A stretch of DNA of 64,000 nt from Leptospira yanagawae serovar Saopaulo str. Sao Paulo = ATCC 700523 (GTDB taxonomy: Bacteria; Spirochaetota; Leptospiria; Leptospirales; Leptospiraceae), in the NCBI RefSeq assembly GCF_000332475.2, contig NZ_AOGX02000015.1:372001-436000 (forward strand), read 5' to 3'. The number at the start of each line of letters is the position of its first letter. The stretch's first letter is position 1. This document shows positions 17,848-27,471 of this stretch, one piece after another. The position numbers and the translations under genes are program-made. The notes under the pieces were generated by a model, which was not told the DNA's origin, did no database searches, and worked only from the letters and a program-made list of their open reading frames with translations.

Positions 17848-20690
17848 TGGATATCCCTACTCAGTTAAGTTTAGATTTTGAAACTACGGTTGAACCAAAA
17901 CTAGCAATAGAGTATGGGTTTCTAATCGACGAACCCGAGTTAGGTCTTGCAAAAATCACAAAAGAAACGGCTACTTCCGTTGAATTATTTTTTGAATCCA
18001 AAGAAATTTTTAGAACAGTAAATAAATCCAATCGAAATTTACATTTTTTAAACCAATACCCTGAATCGCTAAAAGTTTGGGAAGAATTCCCAAAAGCAAT
18101 GGAACTTGCTCTCACTGCAAGCCAACTCAAACTCACATATAATTTTAATAAACTCTCCTCCCTTTCCAATTCTAGAACACGTTTATTACCTCACCAAATA
18201 GAATCCACATTCATTGTGGCCAACAGTTTAAAACCACGATTTATTTTGGCTGATGAAGTTGGTCTCGGAAAAACAATCGAGGCGGGTCTTGCTGTAAAAG
18301 AATTGATGTTTCGTCGTGGACTCAAACGAGTTTTGGTGGTTGCACCTTCACCCTTACTTGTGCAATGGCAACAAGAGATGAAAAACAAATTCAATGAGGA
18401 ATTTGCAATCGTTCGACGTCGCAATTTTGTGACCAATGGTCCCGATCATTGGAGGAATTTTAATAAAATCATTACTTCTATCGATTTCATTAAAAATCCA
18501 AGGTATGCAGAAGAAATATTAGGTACAAAATGGGACATCGTTGTTTTTGATGAAGCTCATAGGCTTCGTCGTGATTATTCGAAGATCACACGCGGTTACC
18601 TTTTTGCAGAAAAAATTGCCCGAAAAACAGAATGTTTACTCCTTCTCACTGCAACTCCATTCCGTGGCAAATTAGAAGAATTATTTTACCTCATGCACTT
18701 AGTGGATCCAAATATTTTAGGACCCTATCATACCTTTATCAATGACTATGTGGTAGGTCAAAAAGGGGACTTAAAAGAAAAGATTTCTAAGGTATTACTC
18801 CGCCGTCGTAAAGTTGAAGTAGGTGGATTTACCAAAAGATTTGCCAAAACCGTTCGGATTGATCTATCACCCATTGAACGAGCGTTTTATGATGAAACCA
18901 CTGAATATGTAAAACGGGAATACAATATGGCATTGGGAACTAAAAACCGTGCCATTGGATTCGTTATGGTTGTATTCCAAAAACTTTTGGATTCATCGGT
19001 CATTGCCTTATTATCTGCATTACAAAAAAGAAAATTTATGTTGGAATCCAAATTCCATTACATGAAAGAACATGAAACCAATTTGGACGATTGGGATTTG
19101 GATGAAACAGAAGGTGTGGAAGACTTTATCACAGAACTGGAAGACGAAGAGATGTCGAGCTTCCAAAGAATCAAACGTGAATTATTCACACTCAATCGTT
19201 TGATTCATTTGGGTAAACAGATCAAAGAAGATAAAAAAACCCAAAAACTAAAAGAAACTCTTTATCGTTTGAAAAAAGAAGGTCATAAAAAATTTATCAT
19301 CTTCACACAGTTTAGAACTACACAAGACCACTTACAATCTGTACTTGAACCCGACTTCAAAGTTTCTCCGTTCCATGGTTCGTTGAGTATGGATGAGAAA
19401 GAAGTTGCGATACAAAAATTCAAAGAAGACTATGAAATTTTAATCTGTACAGAAGCTGGTGGTGAAGGACGTAACCTTCAATTCGCCAATATTTTGTTTA
19501 ACTATGATCTTCCATGGAGCCCCTTAAAAATTGAACAAAGGATTGGTAGGATCCATCGATTTGGACAAAAAGACAATGTTTACATCTTTAACTTTGCTTC
19601 AAAAGACACAGTTGCAGAACGAATTTTAGAAGTTCTTACAAATAAAATCCGTTTGTTTGAAGAATCTATTGGTGCCTCTGATGATTTACTTGGTACAATC
19701 GAAGAAGAATTGGACTTTAACTCAAGTTTGATGAAGTTTATCACAGGCACAAAAACAAAAGAAGAATTAGAAACAGAATTTGATTTACGCATCCAAGTGG
19801 CACAAAAGGGATTTGAAAAATTAAACGCACTTGTGACCCCAAAAGTTTTAGATTTTAATTTAAAAGACTATTATGATCACACCCTTGAAGAAAGAGAATG
19901 GAACAATAGCCATTTAGAAGAGGTGGTATCAGAAGGTAGTAAATTTTTTCAAAATCAATTGCCTGGTACACTAACGGCCATTAGCAAAGGTTCATATGAA
20001 TACAAAAATATGGATGGAAAAGTCAAAAAAGCTACCTTTGATTCTGATTTGGCTCTAACCAATGATTCTTTAGAATTTATGGCATTTGGCCATCCATTTG
20101 TAGAAAAAGTAACAGAGTTATTAACACAAAGTAATGTTGGACGTAAGAAAAAATATTTATACTCTGAAGAATTAGGTCAAAAAATACTTTTTGTTTTCCA
20201 AGTGGAGTTTGATTTTTCCCTAAAACGAAAAGACTTATTTTTCATTGAATATGATGTAAAGAAAAAGAAGACAGTCTTACACACGGATAAACCCAAAGAA
20301 TGGATGGATGGGAAAACCTATGTTCCTGAGAAAGAAATCCCACTCTCCAAACTCGAAGAAGCCTTTATCCAATGTTATCCATTAGTGGAAAAGGAGGCGG
20401 AAAACAAAAAAGAAATTTTAAGAAAAGAAACTCTCTCCATTTTCCAAAAGGAAGAATACAAAGTAGAACTTTCACACCAAAAAACGATTCGCCAATTGGA
20501 AGAAAAACTGATGAGACAAGAAGCTGCTTACAAATGGGACAATCGACCTGAAAAAAAAGCAGTCCTTCATAAAACAATGAAAGAAATCCAAAGAGCCAAG
20601 GATGAATATACCGTCGAGATGCGTAAAATTAAAAATGGAGCCAAAATCTTTCATAAAATCCAACTCTTTCAGACCTACATCAGCATTTAA
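17847..20690 (+). CDS. SNF2/RapA-family DEAD/DEAH helicase-like ATPase
   Basis: A 947-residue protein from ATG 17847, with AAAGGAG at 17836-17842. Helicase motifs are complete: [13 protein letters not shown] (Walker A), VFDEAHRL (Walker B), LLLTATPF (motif III), a second RecA domain with [27 protein letters not shown], and [11 protein letters not shown] (motif VI). The C-terminal 300 residues are charged and helical with coiled-coil character ([15 protein letters not shown]). Proteins of this type remodel protein-DNA complexes or RNA polymerase. It lacks the methylase or DrmB/C partners that would make it a defence gene. The coupling to queE is odd and may be only operon economy. Confidence 0.9.
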   Translation: MDIPTQLSLDFETTVEPKLAIEYGFLIDEPELGLAKITKETATSVELFFESKEIFRTVNKSNRNLHFLNQYPESLKVWEEFPKAMELALTASQLKLTYNFNKLSSLSNSRTRLLPHQIESTFIVANSLKPRFILADEVGLGKTIEAGLAVKELMFRRGLKRVLVVAPSPLLVQWQQEMKNKFNEEFAIVRRRNFVTNGPDHWRNFNKIITSIDFIKNPRYAEEILGTKWDIVVFDEAHRLRRDYSKITRGYLFAEKIARKTECLLLLTATPFRGKLEELFYLMHLVDPNILGPYHTFINDYVVGQKGDLKEKISKVLLRRRKVEVGGFTKRFAKTVRIDLSPIERAFYDETTEYVKREYNMALGTKNRAIGFVMVVFQKLLDSSVIALLSALQKRKFMLESKFHYMKEHETNLDDWDLDETEGVEDFITELEDEEMSSFQRIKRELFTLNRLIHLGKQIKEDKKTQKLKETLYRLKKEGHKKFIIFTQFRTTQDHLQSVLEPDFKVSPFHGSLSMDEKEVAIQKFKEDYEILICTEAGGEGRNLQFANILFNYDLPWSPLKIEQRIGRIHRFGQKDNVYIFNFASKDTVAERILEVLTNKIRLFEESIGASDDLLGTIEEELDFNSSLMKFITGTKTKEELETEFDLRIQVAQKGFEKLNALVTPKVLDFNLKDYYDHTLEEREWNNSHLEEVVSEGSKFFQNQLPGTLTAISKGSYEYKNMDGKVKKATFDSDLALTNDSLEFMAFGHPFVEKVTELLTQSNVGRKKKYLYSEELGQKILFVFQVEFDFSLKRKDLFFIEYDVKKKKTVLHTDKPKEWMDGKTYVPEKEIPLSKLEEAFIQCYPLVEKEAENKKEILRKETLSIFQKEEYKVELSHQKTIRQLEEKLMRQEAAYKWDNRPEKKAVLHKTMKEIQRAKDEYTVEMRKIKNGAKIFHKIQLFQTYISI

Positions 20691-20734
20691 TTAAATTTCA
20701 TTTACATAGAATTTCCAAATTCCAATATTTGGGA

Positions 20735-22003
20735 ATGTCCTTAACCAAAATCGCCTTTTGGAAACAAATCCTCATCGCTTTAGTGTTAGGTTTGTGTTTC
20801 GGTATCTCACTTAACCCTGAATTCGGTTTGGTAACCTCCGAATCCATACAGCCTTATTTAGTTTGGTTTAAATTACCTGGGGATATATTTTTAAACCTTT
20901 TACAAATGATTATGATCCCACTTGTGATTGTATCGATTGCACTAGGTGTATCAAGTTTAAAGAATTTAAGAGATCTTTGGAGTTTGGGCAGTAAAACGTT
21001 ACTTTATTTTATTTTTACAACCATTGTTTCTGTAAGCATTGGAATTCTATTAACAACAACCACGAAACCTGGATTACAAATCCAAACAAAAATCCAAAAT
21101 CAAACTTCTGCCAGTACCACTACATCATCTATAACAATAGAAAAAAAAGAGAAAGAAGATTCAATCCCAGAAATCATCGCCAACATCATTCCCAAAAATA
21201 TTGTAAACGTTTGGTCCAAACAACAAATGTTATCCATAGTCTTTTTAGGAATGATCCTTGGAGTCTTTTTTTTGACCTCGAGAGAATCCGGAACTGCACT
21301 CAAAGCCTTTTGTCATTCCTTAGAAAGTTTTTGTTTATGGGTCGTTGCTTTGGCCATGAAACTAGCTCCACTTGCCGTACTTGGCCTTATGACTTACGCA
21401 ATGGTACAAATAGGTTTTTCATTGGTTTTTGGGCTTATAAGTTATATCCTTACAGTGTTAGGTGGCTTATTACTAATCCTTTTATTTTATAGTTTGATGA
21501 TTGTCTCTTTTACCAAAGAAAATCCGATTCGGTTTCTCATCCAAATTAGAGAGATACCAATTCTTGGATTTTCCACCTCAAGTTCGAGTTCTGTTTTGCC
21601 TTATTCCTTAAAGGTTGCGAAAGAAAAATTGAAACTAAAAGAAACAGTTTCCGATTTTGTTTTGCCATTGGGAGCTACGATCAATATGGATGGAACGGCT
21701 CTCTACCAAGCAGTGGCTACCGTATTTTTAAGCCAAGTTTACCAAATTGAACTTAGTACATTAGATTTATTTTTGTTAGTTGGAACGGTCACAGCAGCTT
21801 CTATTGGAACAGCTGCAACACCTGGTGTTGGACTCGTCATTCTATCTTCAATTCTGTATACCTTTCACATTCCCATTGAAGGAATCACCATCCTTTTTGG
21901 TGTTGACCGGTTTTTGGATATGTGTAGAACTTCAGTAAATCTGACCGGCGATCTCTCGTGCGCTTATATCATGAACCATATCTGGAAGGAAGAAAACAAA
22001 TAA
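20735..22003 (+). CDS. Dicarboxylate/amino acid:cation symporter (DAACS family)
   Basis: About 422 residues with eight or more hydrophobic segments. Family motifs are clear: the Ser-rich loop STSSSSSVLPYS, GATINMDGTALYQ with the cation-binding NMDGT, GTAATPGVG, and DRFLDMCRTSVNLTGD with substrate-binding Asp and Arg. It should take up glutamate, aspartate or C4-dicarboxylates with Na+ or H+ in the inner membrane. A polar Thr/Ser-rich loop interrupts the sequence near residues 115-140. A TTG 6 bp upstream (20729) is an alternative start; neither has a clear ribosome-binding site. Its stop overlaps the next gene's ATG (TAATG). Confidence 0.92.
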   Translation: MSLTKIAFWKQILIALVLGLCFGISLNPEFGLVTSESIQPYLVWFKLPGDIFLNLLQMIMIPLVIVSIALGVSSLKNLRDLWSLGSKTLLYFIFTTIVSVSIGILLTTTTKPGLQIQTKIQNQTSASTTTSSITIEKKEKEDSIPEIIANIIPKNIVNVWSKQQMLSIVFLGMILGVFFLTSRESGTALKAFCHSLESFCLWVVALAMKLAPLAVLGLMTYAMVQIGFSLVFGLISYILTVLGGLLLILLFYSLMIVSFTKENPIRFLIQIREIPILGFSTSSSSSVLPYSLKVAKEKLKLKETVSDFVLPLGATINMDGTALYQAVATVFLSQVYQIELSTLDLFLLVGTVTAASIGTAATPGVGLVILSSILYTFHIPIEGITILFGVDRFLDMCRTSVNLTGDLSCAYIMNHIWKEENK

Positions 22004-22854
22004 TGAAAACGTTCAAAATATTTCTGACAATTGGAATCTGTTTCGTACTCATCCACTGTGATACCAAAAAAGATCCCCTCACCGACTTTGAAGCAAATCT
22101 ACTGTGTACTTCCTTTGGCGTATGTAATGGGGAAACCCCGGCAAGAACTGGGATCATCGGTGATAGTTGGACTGATCTTTTATTTGGATACCCGTTTGTG
22201 GAAACACTCAGGCCTCAGTTAGAAAACCGATTCCAATACAAATTTGCAGGTGCCACTTTAGGTGGAAAAACCCTCCAACAAGTGGTAAGCCAAGGCCTAC
22301 AGTTCCAAGTCATCGATCAAGGTGGGGCTGATATGAAAGTAGTGATCCTTTCCTTAGGTGGTAATGACATCCAAGCCAATTTGGCCGAATACATCGGAAA
22401 CGTAGAAACTGTTCAAGCCCAAAGATTTGGTACCATCAAAGCAAATTTAAAACAACTCATCATCACCGGAAATGCATATAAAATTTCTAAATATGGAGGA
22501 GCTCCGTTAAAATGGATCATCCATGGATATGATTATCCAAATCCTCTTATGACACCTGTTATCGCTAGTTCTGATGAAGGATGTAAATCAAAATTTGATC
22601 GAGTTGGTCTTGTTTTACCTGATGCTGCTGCCTTTACTTCTACGCAACTTGATGCATTCAATAATTTGTTAGTTGATATTACGAGAGAAGAGCCAAATTT
22701 AATTTATGTTGACCTACGTAATACTTTAGGTGGAAAACCTAGTTCCCGTCCTGAGTTTATGTTGGATTGTATCCATGCAAATAACTTAGGTTATACTCTT
22801 CTTACTGACAAATTTGCAAGAGCCATTTACCCAATCACAAATGTAGGTTTTTAA
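22003..22854 (+). CDS. SGNH/GDSL-type hydrolase lipoprotein
   Basis: A 283-residue protein. The signal peptide ends in a lipobox (FVLIHC, Cys at about residue 19). GDSW near residue 50 supplies the nucleophilic Ser of block I, GGND the Gly and Asn of blocks II and III, and DCIHANNLGY the Asp-x-x-His of block V, so the catalytic site is complete. Such lipoproteins are esterases, lipases or acyl hydrolases acting on lipids or glycans at the envelope. The substrate is unknown. ATG 22003 overlaps the symporter's stop. An outer-membrane protein gene follows after 2 bp. Confidence 0.85.
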   Translation: MKTFKIFLTIGICFVLIHCDTKKDPLTDFEANLLCTSFGVCNGETPARTGIIGDSWTDLLFGYPFVETLRPQLENRFQYKFAGATLGGKTLQQVVSQGLQFQVIDQGGADMKVVILSLGGNDIQANLAEYIGNVETVQAQRFGTIKANLKQLIITGNAYKISKYGGAPLKWIIHGYDYPNPLMTPVIASSDEGCKSKFDRVGLVLPDAAAFTSTQLDAFNNLLVDITREEPNLIYVDLRNTLGGKPSSRPEFMLDCIHANNLGYTLLTDKFARAIYPITNVGF

Positions 22855-22856
22855 TC

Positions 22857-23669
22857 ATGAAACAGACTTATTTATTCATCACGATTTTTTTCACATCCAT
22901 ATCGGCGGTCTTTGCACAACACAATCAAAACGGTTTTGCCCATCCATTGCAAATAGAGCCTGTAGCTGTTTATTCTAAGATTAGAGGTAATATAGGTTAT
23001 TGGGATAAAAATTTTAATTCTGTTAAAGAGATTAACAAAATCTTAAGTGTAGAAGGTGAATACAAGTTCAGTGATTCATTTTCCGTGATCTCATCTCTTG
23101 GACGCACCGAATATTCCCAAACCGATTCTGCTAAAGAAGTCACTTGGGATAGATACAATGTTGGTCTCAAATATGGAAAAATATTCGAATCTGGAAGTTC
23201 CCAATTTCTAATTGGTGGTGGTCTACGAGTTTATGATAAAAAAAGAAATTCTTTATTTCGTGAATATGAGAATCCGGAGTATTACTTAATTCGTCCTAAT
23301 TTTGGTTTGGGGTATAAATCCGGTATCTTTCAAATCATGACGGAATTCCGTTTCCAAACAGAAACAAACCGCCATGGTCGAGAATCAAAACTAGAAGAGT
23401 TCAAACGTTATTACCAAGTAGGAATTGCTCCGTCCTTTGCCATCGCAGAATCCGTTCGCATTTTTACTGAGCTCGAGTACAGAGAACCCATTGATAAAAG
23501 CGCAGATAAAAATCTAAGATACTTTAATTTTTATCCCGGTATCTCGATGAACACAGAAAGTTTTGGAACTTTTAGTTTTAGTTTATCCTTTGGAGTACTT
23601 CCAAAAGCGGACAATGCGATCGATCGAGGGATTCGATTTTCCTATTTTTACTTTTTTGATACCAAATAA
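22857..23669 (+). CDS. Predicted outer-membrane beta-barrel protein
   Basis: A 270-residue protein with a signal peptide (YLFITIFFTSISAVFAQ) and alternating hydrophobic and polar beta-strand-like segments rich in aromatics (for example YNVGLKYGKIFE and FLIGGGLRVYDKK). It ends in FSYFYFFDTK, so the last strand is aromatic although the final residue is Lys. It lies 2 bp after the SGNH hydrolase gene, and the pair may act together at the outer membrane. I do not recognise a specific family. Confidence 0.65.
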   Translation: MKQTYLFITIFFTSISAVFAQHNQNGFAHPLQIEPVAVYSKIRGNIGYWDKNFNSVKEINKILSVEGEYKFSDSFSVISSLGRTEYSQTDSAKEVTWDRYNVGLKYGKIFESGSSQFLIGGGLRVYDKKRNSLFREYENPEYYLIRPNFGLGYKSGIFQIMTEFRFQTETNRHGRESKLEEFKRYYQVGIAPSFAIAESVRIFTELEYREPIDKSADKNLRYFNFYPGISMNTESFGTFSFSLSFGVLPKADNAIDRGIRFSYFYFFDTK

Positions 23670-23675
23670 TTTGGG

Positions 23676-24002
23676 ATGAAGTATCGTTTGCCTTTTGTTT
23701 TGTTTGGTTGGTTATTTTTTCTTGGTACTTGCGTCAGCATCCAAGTTGGGAATCCATCAATCACAATCTTGCAAAACAAAGGACAATCAGGGTGGTATAC
23801 GCCGGGAAAAATTCCCGTTCCCGGTGATACGTTTGTGGAATCTTGTACTACAAACTATTTTGGACTTGTGAGTATCGGAGATGCCAGTTATGATTGGATT
23901 TCAAAAAATTCTCGATTAAAAGAAATTCATAGCGTAGATCATTTTTATAAGAACCAATATTTTTTTTTCCAAGAACTTTGTTTACGAGTCACTGGCAAAT
24001 GA
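23676..24002 (+). CDS. TRL-like family small lipoprotein (first copy)
   Basis: A 108-residue protein with a hydrophobic N-terminus (LPFVLFGWLFFLGTC) ending in a likely lipobox Cys. The C-terminal half, GLVSIGDASYDW followed by LKEIHSVDH, matches the pattern of TRL-like proteins, which are small exported proteins of unknown function. Two Cys in the mature part (SCTTNY and LCLRV) could pair. Its stop overlaps the next gene's ATG (ATGA). A second, diverged copy lies at 24330. Confidence 0.7.
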   Translation: MKYRLPFVLFGWLFFLGTCVSIQVGNPSITILQNKGQSGWYTPGKIPVPGDTFVESCTTNYFGLVSIGDASYDWISKNSRLKEIHSVDHFYKNQYFFFQELCLRVTGK

Positions 24003-24244
24003 ATCAAAACATCGAATCATTAAAAGAGTTTTCAAAAAAATTGAAGAGTGGTTTGATTTATGAAGAGATCGAATCGAAACTCAAGGAATTTCATTCTAAA
24101 AAAACAAACAAACCGAACAAATCTCTGGATGTACTGACAGATAAAATTCGAAAAAAAGAAGAGCAAATCGAAAAACTCTATGATGACATCATCCAATTAC
24201 AAAACAAACTATCGAACCTCTTGGATAAAGAGCTCCAAAAATAA
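23999..24244 (+). CDS. Small coiled-coil protein between two TRL-like genes
   Basis: From ATG 23999 the protein has 81 residues, almost all charged and helical (KIRKKEEQIEKLYDDIIQLQ shows a heptad-like pattern). It has no signal peptide, and its size and style resemble exonuclease VII small subunit or other small coiled-coil proteins, but I would not assign it. Its ATG overlaps the TRL-like stop. Xse-like identity would need xseA nearby, which is not seen. Confidence 0.6.
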   Translation: MNQNIESLKEFSKKLKSGLIYEEIESKLKEFHSKKTNKPNKSLDVLTDKIRKKEEQIEKLYDDIIQLQNKLSNLLDKELQK

Positions 24245-24329
24245 TCCATATCATCAAATTCTTTCCGTGTTCCCTCGCTCCATTTCCATAAACAAATTCA
24301 ATTTTAGACCGCCCTTTCCCTTATTCTTT

Positions 24330-24674
24330 ATGATGCAAAAACTCCTTCTCGCAACATTCCATACTTGGTTGTTTCGAATTCTATGTTTGACCACCCTCAC
24401 TGTAACCTTTCAAAATTGTGCAAGTTCCGGTTTTGGTACCCAAGGCCTTTTGTATGAAAAACAGAGAATCTCACTGATGGAGACTGGTAGTTTTGCCACG
24501 AAGGAAGGATTTTCCTGTGCGAAATCATATCTTGGGCTCATTTCTTTCGGCGATGCTTCCGTCGAAGAGGCGCAAAAACAAGGAAACTTAAAGGAAATTA
24601 CGTCCATTGAATTAGAAACCTACAATTTCCTCGGGATTTACGCAAAACTATGTACGGTAACAAAAGGAAATTAG
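24330..24674 (+). CDS. TRL-like family small lipoprotein (second copy)
   Basis: About 114 residues from ATG 24330 (ATG 24333 is equally possible). The signal peptide (ILCLTTLTVTFQNC) ends in a lipobox Cys. The mature part has GLISFGDASVEEAQKQGNLK followed by EITSIELE, the same TRL-like pattern as the gene at 23676, so the two are diverged paralogues flanking a coiled-coil gene. A frame extended upstream to 24180 would overlap the coiled-coil gene and bury the signal peptide. No clear ribosome-binding site is seen. Confidence 0.7.
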   Translation: MMQKLLLATFHTWLFRILCLTTLTVTFQNCASSGFGTQGLLYEKQRISLMETGSFATKEGFSCAKSYLGLISFGDASVEEAQKQGNLKEITSIELETYNFLGIYAKLCTVTKGN

Positions 24675-24695
24675 TCGAAACTAAGTATAGAGCCA

Positions 24696-25118
24696 ATGGT
24701 CATGTGGAAAAAAATCAAAATCCTATTTGTTTTTGTTTTTCTAACATTCCATTGTGTTCCTAAACCTTCTCCGTCCTTACTCGGCATTTTCGTATTGCCA
24801 TTAGTCACACAAACTTCGGAAACCTTCACAATTGAATCCACATCTCCGACAAATGGAGCAACTGGAGTGAGTGTAACACCGACCATCACCATCGTGATGA
24901 CACAAGCGATTGAAACGACTTCGCTCAATACCAATATCACTTGTTCCCCGTCATGTCCAAGCCTAACGGGAGGTTCATCCAATAGAACCATCACCCTCAC
25001 TCCAACAAGTGCTCTTACTTCAGGGGTGACCTATACGATCACACTCAACCAAAACATCCAATCCATCTTCGGTCTCACACTGGGGACCAATACCAGTTTT
25101 AGTTTCACCACACTCTAA
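24696..25118 (+). CDS. Lipoprotein with one Ig-like (Big_5-type) domain
   Basis: A 140-residue protein. The signal peptide (ILFVFVFLTFHC) ends in a lipobox Cys at about residue 20. The rest is one Ig-like domain: STSPTNGATGVSVTPTITI, then ALTSGVTYTITL, and a final FGLTLGTNTSFSFTTL strand. This is the SbsA/Big_5 pattern seen in bacterial surface proteins, usually as several copies. A single-domain lipoprotein is unusually small. ATG 24702 is an alternative start. It probably sits on the surface or in the periplasm; the ligand is unknown. Confidence 0.75.
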   Translation: MVMWKKIKILFVFVFLTFHCVPKPSPSLLGIFVLPLVTQTSETFTIESTSPTNGATGVSVTPTITIVMTQAIETTSLNTNITCSPSCPSLTGGSSNRTITLTPTSALTSGVTYTITLNQNIQSIFGLTLGTNTSFSFTTL

Positions 25119-25125
25119 AACAAAA

Positions 25126-25147
25126 AAGCCGACGTTTCCGCCGGCTT
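25126..25147 (-). terminator. GC-rich hairpin with U-tract for the pyrophosphatase transcript
   Basis: AAGCCG at 25126-25131 pairs with CGGCTT at 25142-25147. On the minus strand the stem is followed by TTTTTTG, an intrinsic terminator about 105 bp after the hppA stop. On the plus strand the following sequence is not T-rich. Confidence 0.6.
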
Positions 25148-25199
25148 CTCTATCTGCAATCTTTACAAACTATATGGACCTTGTCCTGTGCAAAGATAT

Positions 25200-25233
25200 G
25201 AGTTGGTGTTATCCATCGGGATCACACCAACTC
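25200..25233. other. Long hairpin in the 3' region of hppA
   Basis: GAGTTGGTGT at 25200-25209 pairs perfectly with ACACCAACTC at 25224-25233. Inside it ATCC pairs with GGAT, giving about 14 bp with one mismatch and a 4-nt loop. Neither side has a U-tract. It lies 20 bp after the hppA stop and may protect the 3' end of that mRNA or be part of a two-hairpin terminator with 25126-25147. Confidence 0.5.
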
Positions 25234-25252
25234 TATAGTATCGTTTCCTTTC

Positions 25253-27400
25253 TTATTTAAAGAAATTTAAAACAATCCCACCTTTTGTCACAAAAAACTC
25301 AGCAAACACGAGTGATGTGATCGCCATCAGTTTGATCAGAATATTGATCGCAGGACCAGATGTATCTTTGAACGGATCCCCTACTGTATCACCAACCACT
25401 GCTGCTTTGTGTTTTTCAGAACCTTTTCCACCAGCAGTTTTTTCGATGTATTTTTTCGCGTTGTCCCATGCTCCACCAGAGTTCGCAGAAGAAATCGCAA
25501 GAACCACACCAGAAACAAGAGCTCCAGCAAGAAGGCCTGCAAGGGACTTCACACCAAACAAATATCCAACGACAATTGGGCTGAGAAGAACAAGTAAACC
25601 TGGAGGGATCATTTCCCGAAGCGCTGCAGAAGTGGAGATATCCACACATTTTGCATATTCAGGTTTCGCTTTTCCTTCCATAAGACCAGGGATCTCTTTG
25701 AATTGGCGACGCACTTCTTTTACCATGTCAAGAGCTGCTTTTCCAACAGACTTCATTGTCATCGCAGAGAAAATAAAAGGTAACATGGCTCCAAAAAGAA
25801 GACCACCAAATACCAATGGATCAAGGAGCTCGATGGATGTTAAATCGATCGCACCTTCTCCCATTTCTTTGGAAGCATTTTGTGTTCTTGTGATAAAGGC
25901 CGCAAAAAGAGCTAAGGAAGTAAGGGCTGCAGATCCAATCGCAAATCCTTTTCCAACAGCTGCAGTTGTGTTTCCCGCTGCATCCAAGTTGTCAGTGCGG
26001 TCGCGAACTTCTTTTCCGAGTTCGGCCATCTCAGCAATCCCACCTGCATTATCAGACACAGGACCGTAAGCATCAATGGTCAGACCAATCGCGATGGTAG
26101 AAATCATACCAATGGCTGCAATGGCAATTCCATACATACCAGCAAGGATATTGGAAACCACAATGACAATCACAAGTAAAATCACTGGAATGACAGTAGA
26201 CTTATAACCAAGTGCTAATCCGTAAATGATGTTGGTAGCAGCACCTGTATCACAAGCATCTGCTACTTCACGAACTGGTTTGTAAGAGTGAGATGTATAT
26301 ATCTCAGTGATCCAACCAATGAACATACCAGCAAACAAACCTAATGCGACTGAAGTGTAAACATCCCATTTAGTAATGGTTTTGTCGCCGATTTGGAAAC
26401 TATCGATCATAAAGAGGTCAGTTGCAAAATACAAGGCACCTGCAACGATGAATGTAGAAATCCAAAGTTGGAGTTTGAGAGCCTTTTCAACATTTCCACC
26501 TTCTTTCACGCGTGCAAAAAAAGTTGTGATAAGAGAAGCAGGGATTCCTATCGCAGAAATCAAAAGTGGGTATAAAAGAGCAGAATTATTGTCAGCGAGG
26601 GCTGATGCGGTAGCACCAATCACTAGGGCCGCACAAGTTGCTTCTGCAGCAGAACCAAAAAGGTCAGCACCCATACCAGCGATATCACCTACGTTGTCTC
26701 CCACGTTATCAGCAATGGTTGCTGGGTTACGTGGGTCATCTTCTGGGATTCCTTTTTCTACTTTTCCGACAAGGTCAGCACCAACGTCAGCGGCTTTCGT
26801 ATAAATACCACCACCCACACGACCAAAGAGGGCAACAGATGAACCACCAAGACCAAAACCGGCAAGGGATTCCATCAGGATGTGTTTTGCGACCGAAGGA
26901 TTGGCTCCTGTGAATAAAAGGAAAAGTCCAATCATCCCAATGACAGCAAGACCGATGAGACCGAATCCCATAACCGCTCCGGAGTCATAGGCCACTCGGA
27001 ACGCTTTAGAAAGGGAAGTTTTTGCCGCTTGTGCCGTTCTTACGTTTCCGGCAGTTGCGATTTTCATTCCGATAAAACCAGAAAGGCAGGAAATAAGGGC
27101 TCCCGAAACAAAAGCGATCGAAGTGTAGATCCCTTCATTAAATTCGGTGTTTGGGTTATCTAATAAAAGGTAAATGAGAACCGTCATGAAGCTGATAAAA
27201 AGCAGAATGACTCGGTATTCTCTGAGAAGGAAGGCCATAGCCCCTTCTGCGATCGCGGCTGAGATTTCTTTTAATTTGGCGGTTTCTTTTTCGTTGCCAC
27301 CCTCTGCGCCCACTTGGATTCGAACGACCCTAGCGGCGTAGAAAATCGCCGTGGCTATGGAGACAAGCGCCATGACGATGATGATTAACTCTACATTCAT
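25253..27400 (-). CDS. hppA: Membrane-bound ion-translocating pyrophosphatase, K+-dependent type
   Basis: A 715-residue protein with about 15-16 transmembrane segments. The active-site signature is intact: [20 protein letters not shown], then [20 protein letters not shown] and VGD. A second metal-binding stretch contains [19 protein letters not shown]. The sequence [10 protein letters not shown] has Ala where K+-independent enzymes have Lys (GNTTKA), which marks the K+-dependent group. It couples PPi hydrolysis to pumping of H+ or Na+ across the inner membrane; which ion is not readable with confidence. A divergent TPR gene lies upstream, with hairpins downstream. Confidence 0.95.
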   Translation of the reverse strand: MNVELIIIVMALVSIATAIFYAARVVRIQVGAEGGNEKETAKLKEISAAIAEGAMAFLLREYRVILLFISFMTVLIYLLLDNPNTEFNEGIYTSIAFVSGALISCLSGFIGMKIATAGNVRTAQAAKTSLSKAFRVAYDSGAVMGFGLIGLAVIGMIGLFLLFTGANPSVAKHILMESLAGFGLGGSSVALFGRVGGGIYTKAADVGADLVGKVEKGIPEDDPRNPATIADNVGDNVGDIAGMGADLFGSAAEATCAALVIGATASALADNNSALLYPLLISAIGIPASLITTFFARVKEGGNVEKALKLQLWISTFIVAGALYFATDLFMIDSFQIGDKTITKWDVYTSVALGLFAGMFIGWITEIYTSHSYKPVREVADACDTGAATNIIYGLALGYKSTVIPVILLVIVIVVSNILAGMYGIAIAAIGMISTIAIGLTIDAYGPVSDNAGGIAEMAELGKEVRDRTDNLDAAGNTTAAVGKGFAIGSAALTSLALFAAFITRTQNASKEMGEGAIDLTSIELLDPLVFGGLLFGAMLPFIFSAMTMKSVGKAALDMVKEVRRQFKEIPGLMEGKAKPEYAKCVDISTSAALREMIPPGLLVLLSPIVVGYLFGVKSLAGLLAGALVSGVVLAISSANSGGAWDNAKKYIEKTAGGKGSEKHKAAVVGDTVGDPFKDTSGPAINILIKLMAITSLVFAEFFVTKGGIVLNFFK

Positions 27401-27471
27401 GAGATCCTCTTTTGAGATTGTTTATTTGTATTTCTAAGATATTTTAGAAGATGACCGATGAGAATCCATAG

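Noticed and set aside
17847..20690. The SNF2-type helicase as part of a DISARM-like defence system (DrmD).
   Set aside because: No methyltransferase, DrmA/B/C or other defence genes are close; it is coupled only to queE, so a housekeeping RapA-like role is more likely.
25317..26913. Large plus-strand ORFs opposite hppA.
   Set aside because: They are shadows of a highly conserved pyrophosphatase with biased codons; no ribosome-binding sites or motifs support them.
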